A stretch of DNA of 64,000 nt, taken from contig DIGJ01000040.1 of NCBI GenBank assembly GCA_002419585.1, forward strand, positions 186,001-250,000. The letters are read 5' to 3'. The DNA comes from Lachnoclostridium sp. UBA5725. GTDB lineage: Bacteria > Bacillota > Clostridia > Lachnospirales > Lachnospiraceae. Numbering within the stretch: the stretch's first letter is position 1; each line of letters starts with the position of its first letter. The notes beneath the pieces are model-generated. The model saw only the letters and a program-made list of their open reading frames with translations. It made no database searches and was not told the origin of the DNA. The translations under genes and the position numbers were made by a program. Below are positions 18,605-26,629 of the stretch, one piece after another.

Positions 18605-18812
18605 CAGTTAGCACAGCCTTACTTGTTCTTTTTTTGTTGTTAATTTTTCTTAGAGTGAGGAGTTCTCCTGCACGGTTCACCACGAGCCCTGGCACATTCC
18701 ATGAAGTCAAAAGCAGACCATTCTCCTAACGGAATGATCTGCTTTTGACTTCATGAGTATCTGATATTATGTTCCTTATCCCAGTGAGATGTGTTGGTAT
18801 CAATACAATGGT
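18605..18812. other. Intergenic region with an imperfect long hairpin
   Basis: No gene is seen. AGGAGTTCTCCT (18659-18670) is a small palindrome, and a large hairpin follows at 18700-18755. It separates the ABC operon from the convergent transglutaminase-like gene. Confidence 0.5.
18700..18755. repeat. 24-bp inverted repeat (hairpin) between convergent genes
   Basis: Arms 18700-18723 and 18732-18755 pair with one mismatch around an 8-nt loop; the outer 18 bp (CATGAAGTCAAAAGCAGA) are perfect. No T-run follows on either strand, so it is not a textbook intrinsic terminator, though its position suggests it could end both transcripts or stabilise their 3' ends. Confidence 0.8.
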
Positions 18813-19895
18813 TTACTTTTCATAATAGAATTTCTTCGGTTTATTATCATTCTTGTTATAGTATACAATGCATTTATGTTTTCGATCTAATTTATAATCT
18901 ATGCAGCTACGAAATAGCGAGAAGCGGTCATCTGAATCCAAGTATTCTTCAACCTCTAAACCATTCACATCGCCATACTGTGAAGTACCAAGGTTGAATC
19001 CACCAATTTCTTCTCTTTCCTTCTTGCTCATCCCAAAATACAGTAACCCTTTTCCATCACTACCTTTAGACCCCACCTCATAGGTAGGATCCATAAAATA
19101 ATCTTTACCATACAAATGGACGATATTCCATCTATGTCCACCACTTTTTTTACTAAACCCACCATTCGTTATTGCATCAACTCCAGCTTGTAATAGCAGA
19201 TGACAATAAGCAGCTGAAAAGCTAGTACATTTCCCAGTACCTATCATAAGAGCATGATATGCACTAGTATCATCCACATTTTTATCATATTTCATCCGAC
19301 TATTGAATTCACCATATATTGCGATGGCTTTTTCAAAATCAGTATCACCTTTTTGTAGACAACGCATATAGGATGCCACTTGATTTTCAAACTCTTCTAT
19401 TTTATTGTCATGCTCTATCTTCGTATTCGACTCATATTTCCAATGAATTGTCTTTGTCTTCTTATCATATTTAATACTTTCATAATCAGGAAGAACATCT
19501 ACATTAAACAGCAAAAAATTACTTTCTGTAAGAAACTCTACTTCATAAGAATATTCTTCTTTAGGACAAGGACAACTTGTTTCATAATTAATATATGCAT
19601 CTACGAAGTTTTTATAAAATTCCACATACCCCTTCCCATATTTTATTAAAAAGTCTTTCGATAATACATAAGGATTATATTCAAAATTGTAAACTATATC
19701 CTTCACATTCTCTGTTTGACCTTTGTCTATATTGGAAGTAATTTCCTCTTTCCCTGATTTTGATTTAGAATCTACCTTTATCTTCTCATCCATGTGCATG
19801 GATGAATTTTTGTTTTCTTCAGTTCCTTTACTACAACCATTTATTGTAATTACCACACACATCATGTATATAATTAAAAATATTTTTTTTATCAT
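18813..19895 (-). CDS. Transglutaminase-like lipoprotein
   Basis: About 360 residues. Lipoprotein signal peptide ending ITINGC, then a charged Lys/Ser/Glu-rich linker to residue ~70. The C-terminal third is a transglutaminase/cysteine-protease core with the ordered triad Cys in GTGKCTSFSAAYC, His in GGHRWNIV and Asp in YFMDPTYE. It is extracellular and membrane-anchored; activity could be peptide cleavage or crosslinking, unknown. The start is the ATG at 19895 behind TTGGAG; a TTG five codons earlier is less likely. It begins 17 bp after the methyltransferase gene and is probably cotranscribed with it. Confidence 0.85.
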   Translation of the reverse strand: MIKKIFLIIYMMCVVITINGCSKGTEENKNSSMHMDEKIKVDSKSKSGKEEITSNIDKGQTENVKDIVYNFEYNPYVLSKDFLIKYGKGYVEFYKNFVDAYINYETSCPCPKEEYSYEVEFLTESNFLLFNVDVLPDYESIKYDKKTKTIHWKYESNTKIEHDNKIEEFENQVASYMRCLQKGDTDFEKAIAIYGEFNSRMKYDKNVDDTSAYHALMIGTGKCTSFSAAYCHLLLQAGVDAITNGGFSKKSGGHRWNIVHLYGKDYFMDPTYEVGSKGSDGKGLLYFGMSKKEREEIGGFNLGTSQYGDVNGLEVEEYLDSDDRFSLFRSCIDYKLDRKHKCIVYYNKNDNKPKKFYYEK

Positions 19896-19912
19896 TAGTC
19901 TCCAATTCAATT

Positions 19913-21424
19913 CTACTTCACCTTATATAGCAGACAGCACGTCTCCACATGACCTGTCATCGGAAACATATCCACTGGTTGAATCTCTTTTACCACATAA
20001 CCATTCTTGGTTAAATATGCGAGATCTCTAGCCTGTGTCTCTGGATTACAAGAAACATATACCACCTTCTTTGGCGAAAGTTTAATAAGTGAACTTAAAA
20101 ATGCTTCATCACTGCCTGCTCTTGGTGGATCCATAAATACAACATCCGCTTTTTCTCCATCTGCGGCCATCTGTGTCATAAAAATACCGGCATCCTGTTG
20201 ATAAAAGCAGATATTTTTGACTTCATTTCGCTTTGCATTGATGATTGCATCCTTAACAGCGTCTTTATTCAGCTCTACCCCGATTACTTCTTTTGCCTCT
20301 TTACTTGCAATCAAACCAATCGTACCAATACCACAGTAAGCATCAATAACACGTTCTTTGCCTGTAAGTCCTGCCATTTTTATTGCTTTTCGATATAGAA
20401 TTTCAGTTTGAACTGGGTTTACCTGATAAAAAGATTTTGGTGAAATACGGAATACGCAGCCACATAACGTATCTTCAATATAGCCTTTTCCATAAAGAGT
20501 GGTCTCTCGCTCCCCAAGTATCATGCTTGTCTTTTTATCATTTATATTAATCACAACGGTTGTAATTTCAGGATGAATCTTTCGAAGGGCTTTTACGAAA
20601 TTATTTTTTGATGGTAAGATTGGTGATCCGAGCACCAATACGACCATAATCTCCCCGCTTTTATAGCCCGTACGGATTAACACATGGCGAAGCAATCCAT
20701 AGCCGGTATCCTCGTCATAGGTTTTAATTTTAAACGATTTTAATAGACCACGAATATCACATATAATAGCATCCGCTTTTTTGTTTTCTATCTGACAAGA
20801 ATCAATTGGTACGATGAAATGAGTTCCTTCCTGATAAACACCAGAAATAATGGTTCCATTTCTTAGACGACCAAAAACAGCATGTACCTTATTTCGGTAA
20901 TGATAAGGATCCGTCATGCCTATAATTGGGCTCACTTTTCCATAAATGCCAAGGGCTTCATTCACTCGCTTTTGCTTTTTTTCCAATTGTTTAGGATAAG
21001 GCATTCCCTGAAGCTGGCATCCACCACATTTCTCGGCTACGGTACAAAAGTTATTATTCACCGAGATATTTTTTCTCTTTGATTCAAGATTTTTCTCATT
21101 TAAACTTTTTCCATTACCACTTTTCGATTCATTCCATTTTGATTTTGTATTTGTATTATTTTTTGAACTTCGATTATCTTGACTTTTTCTTTTATTATTT
21201 CCCTGTTTATCTTGATTGCTTCTTTTATCTTTATTTACCGGTTTATCTTGATAGCTTCTCTTATCTTTATTTACTGGCTTATTTTGATAACTACGTTTGT
21301 CTTTCGCTATCTGCCTATCCTTGTTTGTTTTCTTTTCAGTACTTGATCTTTTATCTTGCGATTTTTTCTTTCCTTGATTTTCGCGTATCTTATTTTCTAG
21401 TTCTTTTTTAGCACTTAGTTTCAT
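19913..21424 (-). CDS. rlmD: 23S rRNA (uracil-C5)-methyltransferase of the RlmD/RumA type with a Lys-rich repetitive tail
   Basis: About 503 residues. Residues ~1-115 are a very basic, low-complexity tail with near-repeats of the form KPVNKDKRSYQD, probably an RNA-binding arm. A [4Fe-4S]-type cysteine cluster (CTVAEKCGGCQLQG), a TRAM-less central domain (HYRNKVHAVFGR) and the SAM-dependent methyltransferase domain follow: VIDAYCGIGTIGL, VFMDPPRAG and catalytic Cys in VVYVSCNPETQARDL. It methylates uridine to m5U in 23S rRNA. I use the ATG at 21424 behind GGAGAG; an ATG at 21436 is four codons upstream. The position methylated (RlmD, RlmCD or RlmC type) cannot be told from sequence alone. Confidence 0.92.
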   Translation of the reverse strand: MKLSAKKELENKIRENQGKKKSQDKRSSTEKKTNKDRQIAKDKRSYQNKPVNKDKRSYQDKPVNKDKRSNQDKQGNNKRKSQDNRSSKNNTNTKSKWNESKSGNGKSLNEKNLESKRKNISVNNNFCTVAEKCGGCQLQGMPYPKQLEKKQKRVNEALGIYGKVSPIIGMTDPYHYRNKVHAVFGRLRNGTIISGVYQEGTHFIVPIDSCQIENKKADAIICDIRGLLKSFKIKTYDEDTGYGLLRHVLIRTGYKSGEIMVVLVLGSPILPSKNNFVKALRKIHPEITTVVININDKKTSMILGERETTLYGKGYIEDTLCGCVFRISPKSFYQVNPVQTEILYRKAIKMAGLTGKERVIDAYCGIGTIGLIASKEAKEVIGVELNKDAVKDAIINAKRNEVKNICFYQQDAGIFMTQMAADGEKADVVFMDPPRAGSDEAFLSSLIKLSPKKVVYVSCNPETQARDLAYLTKNGYVVKEIQPVDMFPMTGHVETCCLLYKVK

Positions 21425-21512
21425 CGTTCTCTCCATATTATCTTTCAGAGGGTTGCAATCACTTGCAATTCCCTATATTTTTCCATATTTCCGCGTTGCT
21501 TTTTGCGCATAA

Positions 21513-21544
21513 CAAGTTTGCGTGCGCAGCGCAGACACAAACTT
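21513..21544. repeat. Small GC-rich hairpin upstream of the methyltransferase gene
   Basis: CAAGTTTG and CAAACTTG (21513-21520 and 21537-21544) enclose a GC-rich loop rich in GCGC. It is conspicuous in AT-rich DNA and sits in the leader of the minus-strand methyltransferase gene. Function unknown; the rest of 21437-21686 shows no gene. Confidence 0.5.
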
Positions 21545-21686
21545 GCTGAGTGAAATGTTTTTCTTCACTCTTTCTTATTTAGCCTTTCTAGATTGTAGCA
21601 TAAAATCCATATCTTGTATAATATTTCTTTTTTTATACGACGATATATATAGTGTAAACCAATAAAATGTGTCATAGTCAAGGAGG

Positions 21687-21944
21687 ATGATTGTCGCAAA
21701 AACAGCTGGTGGTTTTAAAATCGAAAAGATAGAAAAAATCTCTTCACTACACGATTTTTCTACTAGTAATCATCGTAATCCAAAGAATACAAACTTTGAA
21801 ACCATTCTTACCACCGTATTGTATCCTAAGGCAGGGAGCACGGAGGCACCAATCGACTCTAGTGATACAATCTATGAAAGTTACAACAAAAAGGCACGTA
21901 GTTTTTATACTAGTTCAAAACACATTACCGATTTGCGCTGTTAA
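21687..21944 (+). CDS. Small protein of unknown function (85 aa)
   Basis: I do not recognise this 85-residue product. It is hydrophilic, with no membrane segment or signal peptide and one C-terminal Cys, and contains KIEKIEKISSLHDFSTSN and a FETILTTV helix. AAGGAGG ends directly at the ATG, which is too close for normal initiation, so the true start may be different. A hairpin that can terminate transcription lies 14 bp after the stop, which supports a real transcript. It is isolated between genes on the other strand. Confidence 0.4.
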   Translation: MIVAKTAGGFKIEKIEKISSLHDFSTSNHRNPKNTNFETILTTVLYPKAGSTEAPIDSSDTIYESYNKKARSFYTSSKHITDLRC

Positions 21945-21957
21945 CAAGCAATCGAAA

Positions 21958-22010
21958 AAACCGTGCATCAAGCAATCCATTTACAAAATGATTTGCTCGG
22001 TGCACGGTTT
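21958..22010. terminator. Bidirectional terminator hairpin
   Basis: AAACCGTGCA (21958-21967) pairs perfectly with TGCACGGTTT (22001-22010), and the interior continues the pairing (AGCAA with TTGCT). On the minus strand the stem is followed by a T-run, so it ends the radical SAM transcript; on the plus strand it follows the small unknown gene. Confidence 0.8.
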
Positions 22011-22043
22011 ATTTACGGAATATATGTATTACAATAGAATCTA

Positions 22044-23132
22044 CTATAATGCCAGAAATCCTTTTACAATTTCTTGTTTTTCAAACAAAACACAGCCTCC
22101 TTGATGTTCTTCCATTAATACATTTCCATCCACTAGTTTTCGAAAAAGCTGAGATTTTAATGCCTCTTTTAATGACACGTCTCGCAAATTCGTGTCAGAA
22201 TATGGGCTAAATGGACAAGGTTCTGCTCCACCATGTGCGTTAATATGGAAAAATCCTCTCCCTGCTGCTAGGCAGCCTCCGGATGTTTTTTCATCGCCTG
22301 GAAACGAAATCAGTATCATCGGATCTTCTTTTTGCCTCAAGAAAAGCAATCTGTTGTTCATCCATTCTCTTTCCTCATCCCCAAATGCCATATCTTTTGT
22401 ACTTTTATCAACGGGCACATATTCCACATAGATTACTGCCTTACAGCCTCGACGACTCAATTCATCTAAAAATAGGTTACTCGTCACCTCTTCCTTATTC
22501 TGCTTTGTCACTGTAACCGAGGCTCCATACAAGATTCCGTCCTTATTCAAATGCTCCATTCCATCCATCAAGTGATCATAAGTACCCTCACCACGTCTTT
22601 GATCGGTTCCTTCTTTATGACCCTCTATACTTAGTATCGGAACAAGATTTCTATATTTTTCAAAAATCTTCCGGTCCTCTTTTTCTAGCATTGTGCCGTT
22701 CGTAAAGATAGGAAATAATATTTCAGGAATTTTACCCGCTTCCAAAAGAACATCTTTTCGCATCATAGGCTCTCCACCAGCTAGCAAAATAAAACCGATA
22801 CCCATATTCTTTGCCTGCTCGAAAATGTGAAACCACTCTTCCTGTCTTAGCTGATTTTGTGCTTCTGTATCACTACAGGCGTGATTTTCTCTGGAATAAC
22901 AGCCTTTGCAATGTAAATTACACTTTGTCGTAATACTTGCAATCAAAAATGGTGGAATATGCTCCTGTCTTTTCTCGGCTTCCTGCCTTAATTTTCTAGC
23001 CTCTTTACTATAGGAAGCATATTTCATCATGTATATACTCTCTTTTGGATTGACGAGCGATGCCTTTAAGGCTCCTTTTACTATGTTCTCAACCCCATTA
23101 CTTAAGTACTTTTCTAGATTAAAATTTTCCAT
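22044..23132 (-). CDS. Radical SAM protein with a C-terminal SPASM-like region
   Basis: About 362 residues. After an N-terminal helical region, the radical SAM cluster motif is TTKCNLHCKGCYS (C-x3-C-x2-C) with the usual LLAGGEP SAM-binding segment and FTNGTMLE. The C-terminal part has more cysteines (GGCLAAGRGFF, AEPCPFSP, GGCVLF), suggesting a partial SPASM/twitch domain. Reaction and substrate unknown; such proteins often act on peptides or guide-type small molecules. The ATG at 23132 has AAGGAG 10 nt upstream; a longer frame is not needed. It follows the three subtilase genes by about 95 bp on the same strand with no obvious terminator between, so cotranscription is possible. Confidence 0.85.
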   Translation of the reverse strand: MENFNLEKYLSNGVENIVKGALKASLVNPKESIYMMKYASYSKEARKLRQEAEKRQEHIPPFLIASITTKCNLHCKGCYSRENHACSDTEAQNQLRQEEWFHIFEQAKNMGIGFILLAGGEPMMRKDVLLEAGKIPEILFPIFTNGTMLEKEDRKIFEKYRNLVPILSIEGHKEGTDQRRGEGTYDHLMDGMEHLNKDGILYGASVTVTKQNKEEVTSNLFLDELSRRGCKAVIYVEYVPVDKSTKDMAFGDEEREWMNNRLLFLRQKEDPMILISFPGDEKTSGGCLAAGRGFFHINAHGGAEPCPFSPYSDTNLRDVSLKEALKSQLFRKLVDGNVLMEEHQGGCVLFEKQEIVKGFLAL

Positions 23133-23226
23133 ATGTACTCCACTCCTTACATCCATAAACAATTGTCTTCTAAAATTTACCACTCTTTTTACTTATTTTC
23201 AATAGAAATACTCCTATTTGCTTATT

Positions 23227-24897
23227 TTAAAGCGTTAATTTTTCGAACACTCCATTAATATCAATTTTTCCGTAGCCCCAGATATTATTTGGATAAGTAA
23301 TCCCCTCATCCCGTGAAGCACCTCGTATCAAAAATCTGCTAATATCCATTCCTGTAATCGAAGTGTAATTTCCTTTTACCACCGCCCATTCAAGAATCAT
23401 TGCAACAATTCCAGTTGCATAGGCGGTGGCTGCACCCGATCCAGTAATTGTTCCATATCCCCCATTTACGGTTGCACAGGTAAGATTGAACCCGGGAGCT
23501 GCAAAATCTGGTTTTATTTCATTTCTCCTATTATAACCTCTTCCCGATTCGATTAAAATACTATCATCCTCCTGATTATATGCCGTTACGGTCATCGGAT
23601 TCAAAGCATTTCCTGGAGAGGTTAATGTAGTGTCTGGCGTTGACTGTAAAAAGAAGGTTTCTGTAGAAATCAAATCACTAGATGGAAGCCATGCATGAAA
23701 GGAAGAAACAACATTTTCAATATTATGTAACTTAAAATGCCAGTTGCCTTCGGATGGATTTTGCATGCGTATGAGTAACATCTGATCTCCGGTTTGTTCT
23801 TCTACAATATTGTTATTCACCCAAATTAAAGAGGGTTCATATATAAAATTATATCTGCGGCATTGATTAAAACGAGGAAAAATTTCTGGTATAATTTCCC
23901 CCCCTGGAGTCGTTATTTCAATGGAAAACCGGCTTAATGCATCACACCATATTTCAAATGAAAATTTTTTATCTTGACTGCTCACCTTTAAATCAAATTC
24001 ATTTGTAAACGTTTTGCTATCCACCGTTCCAAAATAATGTCTTTGCTTATTCCCTTCATTTCCACCGCCAACAGTAACACCGATTTGCGCCAATTGTGAT
24101 ATATTACTCAAATAACTGCTGGTAGCGCCAAGTGAATCATGTCCTCCCTGACTTGTTCCAAACGCAATACATAGAGCAAGTGAGCGCCGTAATTGTCTAG
24201 CAACATTCACTAGATATCGAATTCCCAACATTACATCTGTTTCTTGAAAGCATACTGCATCATCTGGTAATAAAAAGATATCACGTATTTTTTGTTTCGG
24301 TTGTTTTAATTTAACAACAGCTAATCCAGAAAAGGGTACGATACCAGTAAATGATTTTTCCGTATTTTCCGATCCAGCAACAATACTGGCAATCGCTGTT
24401 CCATGTCCGTTTTCATCCACAGATGGAACAACAGCAAGTGGATTTTCACTTTTTAGTGCAAGATTAATCATATCTCTATCATATTCCGTACCATAAGGAA
24501 ATCCTTCTGGTGGTTTACCATCTTGTATGGTTTGGTCCCAAATCGATAAAATTCGAGAAGTCCCATCACTGTATCGGAACGCCTGATGCTGATAATCGAT
24601 TCCGGTGTCAATAATACCAATCACAACACCTAGACCAAAAAGTGCCAAATTGGGATTTCTTTGTACTTTTCCAATTCCAGATTTTTCGAGATTAACATTT
24701 GCACCCAAGGTAAAAACAGACGGAAAAACGCGATATGGATACGTTCCAAGTGTGCAAATATCCGTTTCGGCGCTTGGAATATAAATAATAGAACTTTTTT
24801 CGTTAATTGGAGTCATGTTATCTCCACTATCATATAAGTCTGCCAAAGCGTTATCTATAATAAAATCATAATAGCCTTCATCCATAATTTTTGATAT
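23227..24897 (-). CDS. Csp-like S8 subtilase pseudoprotease 1 (Ser to Gly), probable AUA start
   Basis: About 556 residues of the clostridial S8A group that includes the Csp spore-germination proteins. The subtilisin Asp (GIIDTGIDYQH, ~96), His (DENGHGTAIAS, ~164) and oxyanion Asn (GGGNEGN) remain. The Ser site reads TGSGAATAY instead of TGTSxAT, so the nucleophile is Gly (codon 23434-23436). A jellyroll-like insert separates the motifs, as in Csp proteins. Frame conservation with its two paralogues (ISKIMDEGYYD against INKILDENYYD) starts upstream of the ATG at 24885; GAGGGGG lies 7 nt before ATA at 24895-24897, which I take as the start. The ATG at 24885 is the canonical alternative. Last gene of a three-gene tandem array. 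Confidence 0.85.
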   Translation of the reverse strand: MSKIMDEGYYDFIIDNALADLYDSGDNMTPINEKSSIIYIPSAETDICTLGTYPYRVFPSVFTLGANVNLEKSGIGKVQRNPNLALFGLGVVIGIIDTGIDYQHQAFRYSDGTSRILSIWDQTIQDGKPPEGFPYGTEYDRDMINLALKSENPLAVVPSVDENGHGTAIASIVAGSENTEKSFTGIVPFSGLAVVKLKQPKQKIRDIFLLPDDAVCFQETDVMLGIRYLVNVARQLRRSLALCIAFGTSQGGHDSLGATSSYLSNISQLAQIGVTVGGGNEGNKQRHYFGTVDSKTFTNEFDLKVSSQDKKFSFEIWCDALSRFSIEITTPGGEIIPEIFPRFNQCRRYNFIYEPSLIWVNNNIVEEQTGDQMLLIRMQNPSEGNWHFKLHNIENVVSSFHAWLPSSDLISTETFFLQSTPDTTLTSPGNALNPMTVTAYNQEDDSILIESGRGYNRRNEIKPDFAAPGFNLTCATVNGGYGTITGSGAATAYATGIVAMILEWAVVKGNYTSITGMDISRFLIRGASRDEGITYPNNIWGYGKIDINGVFEKLTL

Positions 24898-24932
24898 ACG
24901 AACACCCCCTCACTGTTGAAATATGTTAGAAA

Positions 24933-26609
24933 TCATCGACTTAGCAACGCACGAAACAATCCATCAATATTAATTTTTCCATAACCCCATATATTATTTG
25001 GGTAAGTGGTCCCGGGATCTCGATCGGCACCTCTTATCAAAAGATTCTTAATGTTGGTGCCGGTAATGGTTATATAATATTCTCTCAATATTGCCCATTC
25101 CATTACCATTGCAACGATTCCCGTGGCATAGGCAGTTGCTGCTCCGGTTCCAGTCAAATTACCATAGTCCCCATTTGGTACTGCACAGGTTAGATTATAT
25201 CCTGGAGCTGCAAGGTCTGGTACTACATGTGGTGTGCTTCTTGTGTATCCTCTCCCTGATTGGATAAGAATGCTATCATCATTTTGGTTATATGCAGTCA
25301 TCGTCATTGTTTTCATTGCATTTCCCGGTGAAAGTATCGTAGTATCTGGGTTCGACTGCAAAAAAATGGTATCTTTTGAGATAAAGTCACCCGCCGGAAG
25401 CCATGCATGAAAGGAAGACACTGCATTTTCTATGTTTCGAACACGAAGCTTCCAGATTCCTTCTGTGGCATTTTCCATTCGCACCAGTATCAACTGATCA
25501 CCCGTCGACGATTCTGTGATAATATTATTTACATAAACTACAGTGGAATCATAGACAAAGGTAAATTTACGACATTCATTTAATCGTGGAAAAACCTCCT
25601 GTGTAGATTCTCCATTTGGAGTAATGATTTCTATTGTCATGCGACTTGGAGAATATGGCCATACTTCAAGTCCAAATTTTTTATCGATACTGCTCACCTT
25701 TAATTCAAATTCTCTGCGATATGTCCGGGCATCTAGCGTTCCAAAATAGTGTCTTTGATTATTTCCCTCATTCCCGGCAGTAATCGCAACACCTATTTGT
25801 GGTATCTCATTAATATACGACAGATACGTACTGGTAGCTCCGATTCCATCATGTCCGGCCTGACTTGTTCCAAGGGCAATACATAAAGCAAGCGGTTGAC
25901 GAAGGATTCTTGCAGTATCAAATAAATAGCGAGCTGCAAACAAAATATCCGTATCCTGATAACAAACAGGACCTTCTGGAACGAAATTGATGGCTCGTAT
26001 ATTTTTCTTTGCCTGCTTTAATTTAACTACAATTAAACTAGAAGCAGGTACAACACCCGTAAAAGAATTTTGTGTATCTTCCGTTCCTGCTATTATGCTG
26101 GCAATTGCAGTTCCATGGCCATTTTCATCAATCGATGGAACAATAGAAAGTGGATTATCACTTTTTAATGCAAGATTTATTTGTTCGTTATTGTATAATG
26201 TTCCATACGTAAATCCTTCTGGTGGATCACCATCTTGTATTGTTTGATCCCAAATAGCAACAATGCGGGAAGTACCATCTTGGTTTAAAAACGCCTTGTG
26301 CTGGTAATCAATTCCAGTATCAATAATACCAACTAAAATACCATTACCAAAAAGCGCTAGATTTGGATTCCTCTGCACTTTACTTACTCCAGTTTTTTCA
26401 AAGTCAAGCTTTGCAGTCAGACAAAATGCAGATGGAAAATAATCGTAAGGATAGATTCCTAGGTCGCAGGGATTTGGATCTAAAGCTAAAACATTAACAA
26501 GTGAATCTCTAAAATTTATTGGCGTAATGCTATCTCCACTTCCATATGCACTTGCAAGTGCCTTATTAATCATTAAATCATAATAATTTTCGTCAAGGAT
26601 TTTATTTAT
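24933..26609 (-). CDS. Csp-like S8 subtilase pseudoprotease 2 (Ser to Gly), probable AUA start
   Basis: About 558 residues, clearly paralogous to its neighbours along its whole length. Asp (GIIDTGIDYQH), His (DENGHGTAIAS) and Asn (TAGNEGN) are kept; the nucleophile position in TGTGAATAY is Gly (codon 25143-25145). The conserved N-terminus INKILDENYYD is encoded upstream of the first in-frame ATG (26573), so that ATG would delete a conserved segment. A perfect AAGGAGG ends 7 nt before ATA at 26607-26609 and no ATG, GTG or TTG lies between; ATA is the best-placed start. Thirty-five bp separate it from copy 1. A spore-associated scaffold or regulator role is inferred from Csp family members. Confidence 0.85.
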   Translation of the reverse strand: MNKILDENYYDLMINKALASAYGSGDSITPINFRDSLVNVLALDPNPCDLGIYPYDYFPSAFCLTAKLDFEKTGVSKVQRNPNLALFGNGILVGIIDTGIDYQHKAFLNQDGTSRIVAIWDQTIQDGDPPEGFTYGTLYNNEQINLALKSDNPLSIVPSIDENGHGTAIASIIAGTEDTQNSFTGVVPASSLIVVKLKQAKKNIRAINFVPEGPVCYQDTDILFAARYLFDTARILRQPLALCIALGTSQAGHDGIGATSTYLSYINEIPQIGVAITAGNEGNNQRHYFGTLDARTYRREFELKVSSIDKKFGLEVWPYSPSRMTIEIITPNGESTQEVFPRLNECRKFTFVYDSTVVYVNNIITESSTGDQLILVRMENATEGIWKLRVRNIENAVSSFHAWLPAGDFISKDTIFLQSNPDTTILSPGNAMKTMTMTAYNQNDDSILIQSGRGYTRSTPHVVPDLAAPGYNLTCAVPNGDYGNLTGTGAATAYATGIVAMVMEWAILREYYITITGTNIKNLLIRGADRDPGTTYPNNIWGYGKINIDGLFRALLSR

Positions 26610-26629
26610 ACGAAAACCTCCTTATTACA

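Noticed and set aside
18650..18700. Group II intron or mobile element end near GCACGGTTCACC
   Set aside because: No intron domains, reverse transcriptase or insertion boundaries can be seen; similarity is too short.
16168..18812. Lantibiotic precursor peptide next to the immunity-type ABC genes
   Set aside because: No short frame with leader and Cys/Ser/Thr-rich core and ribosome binding site was found on either side.
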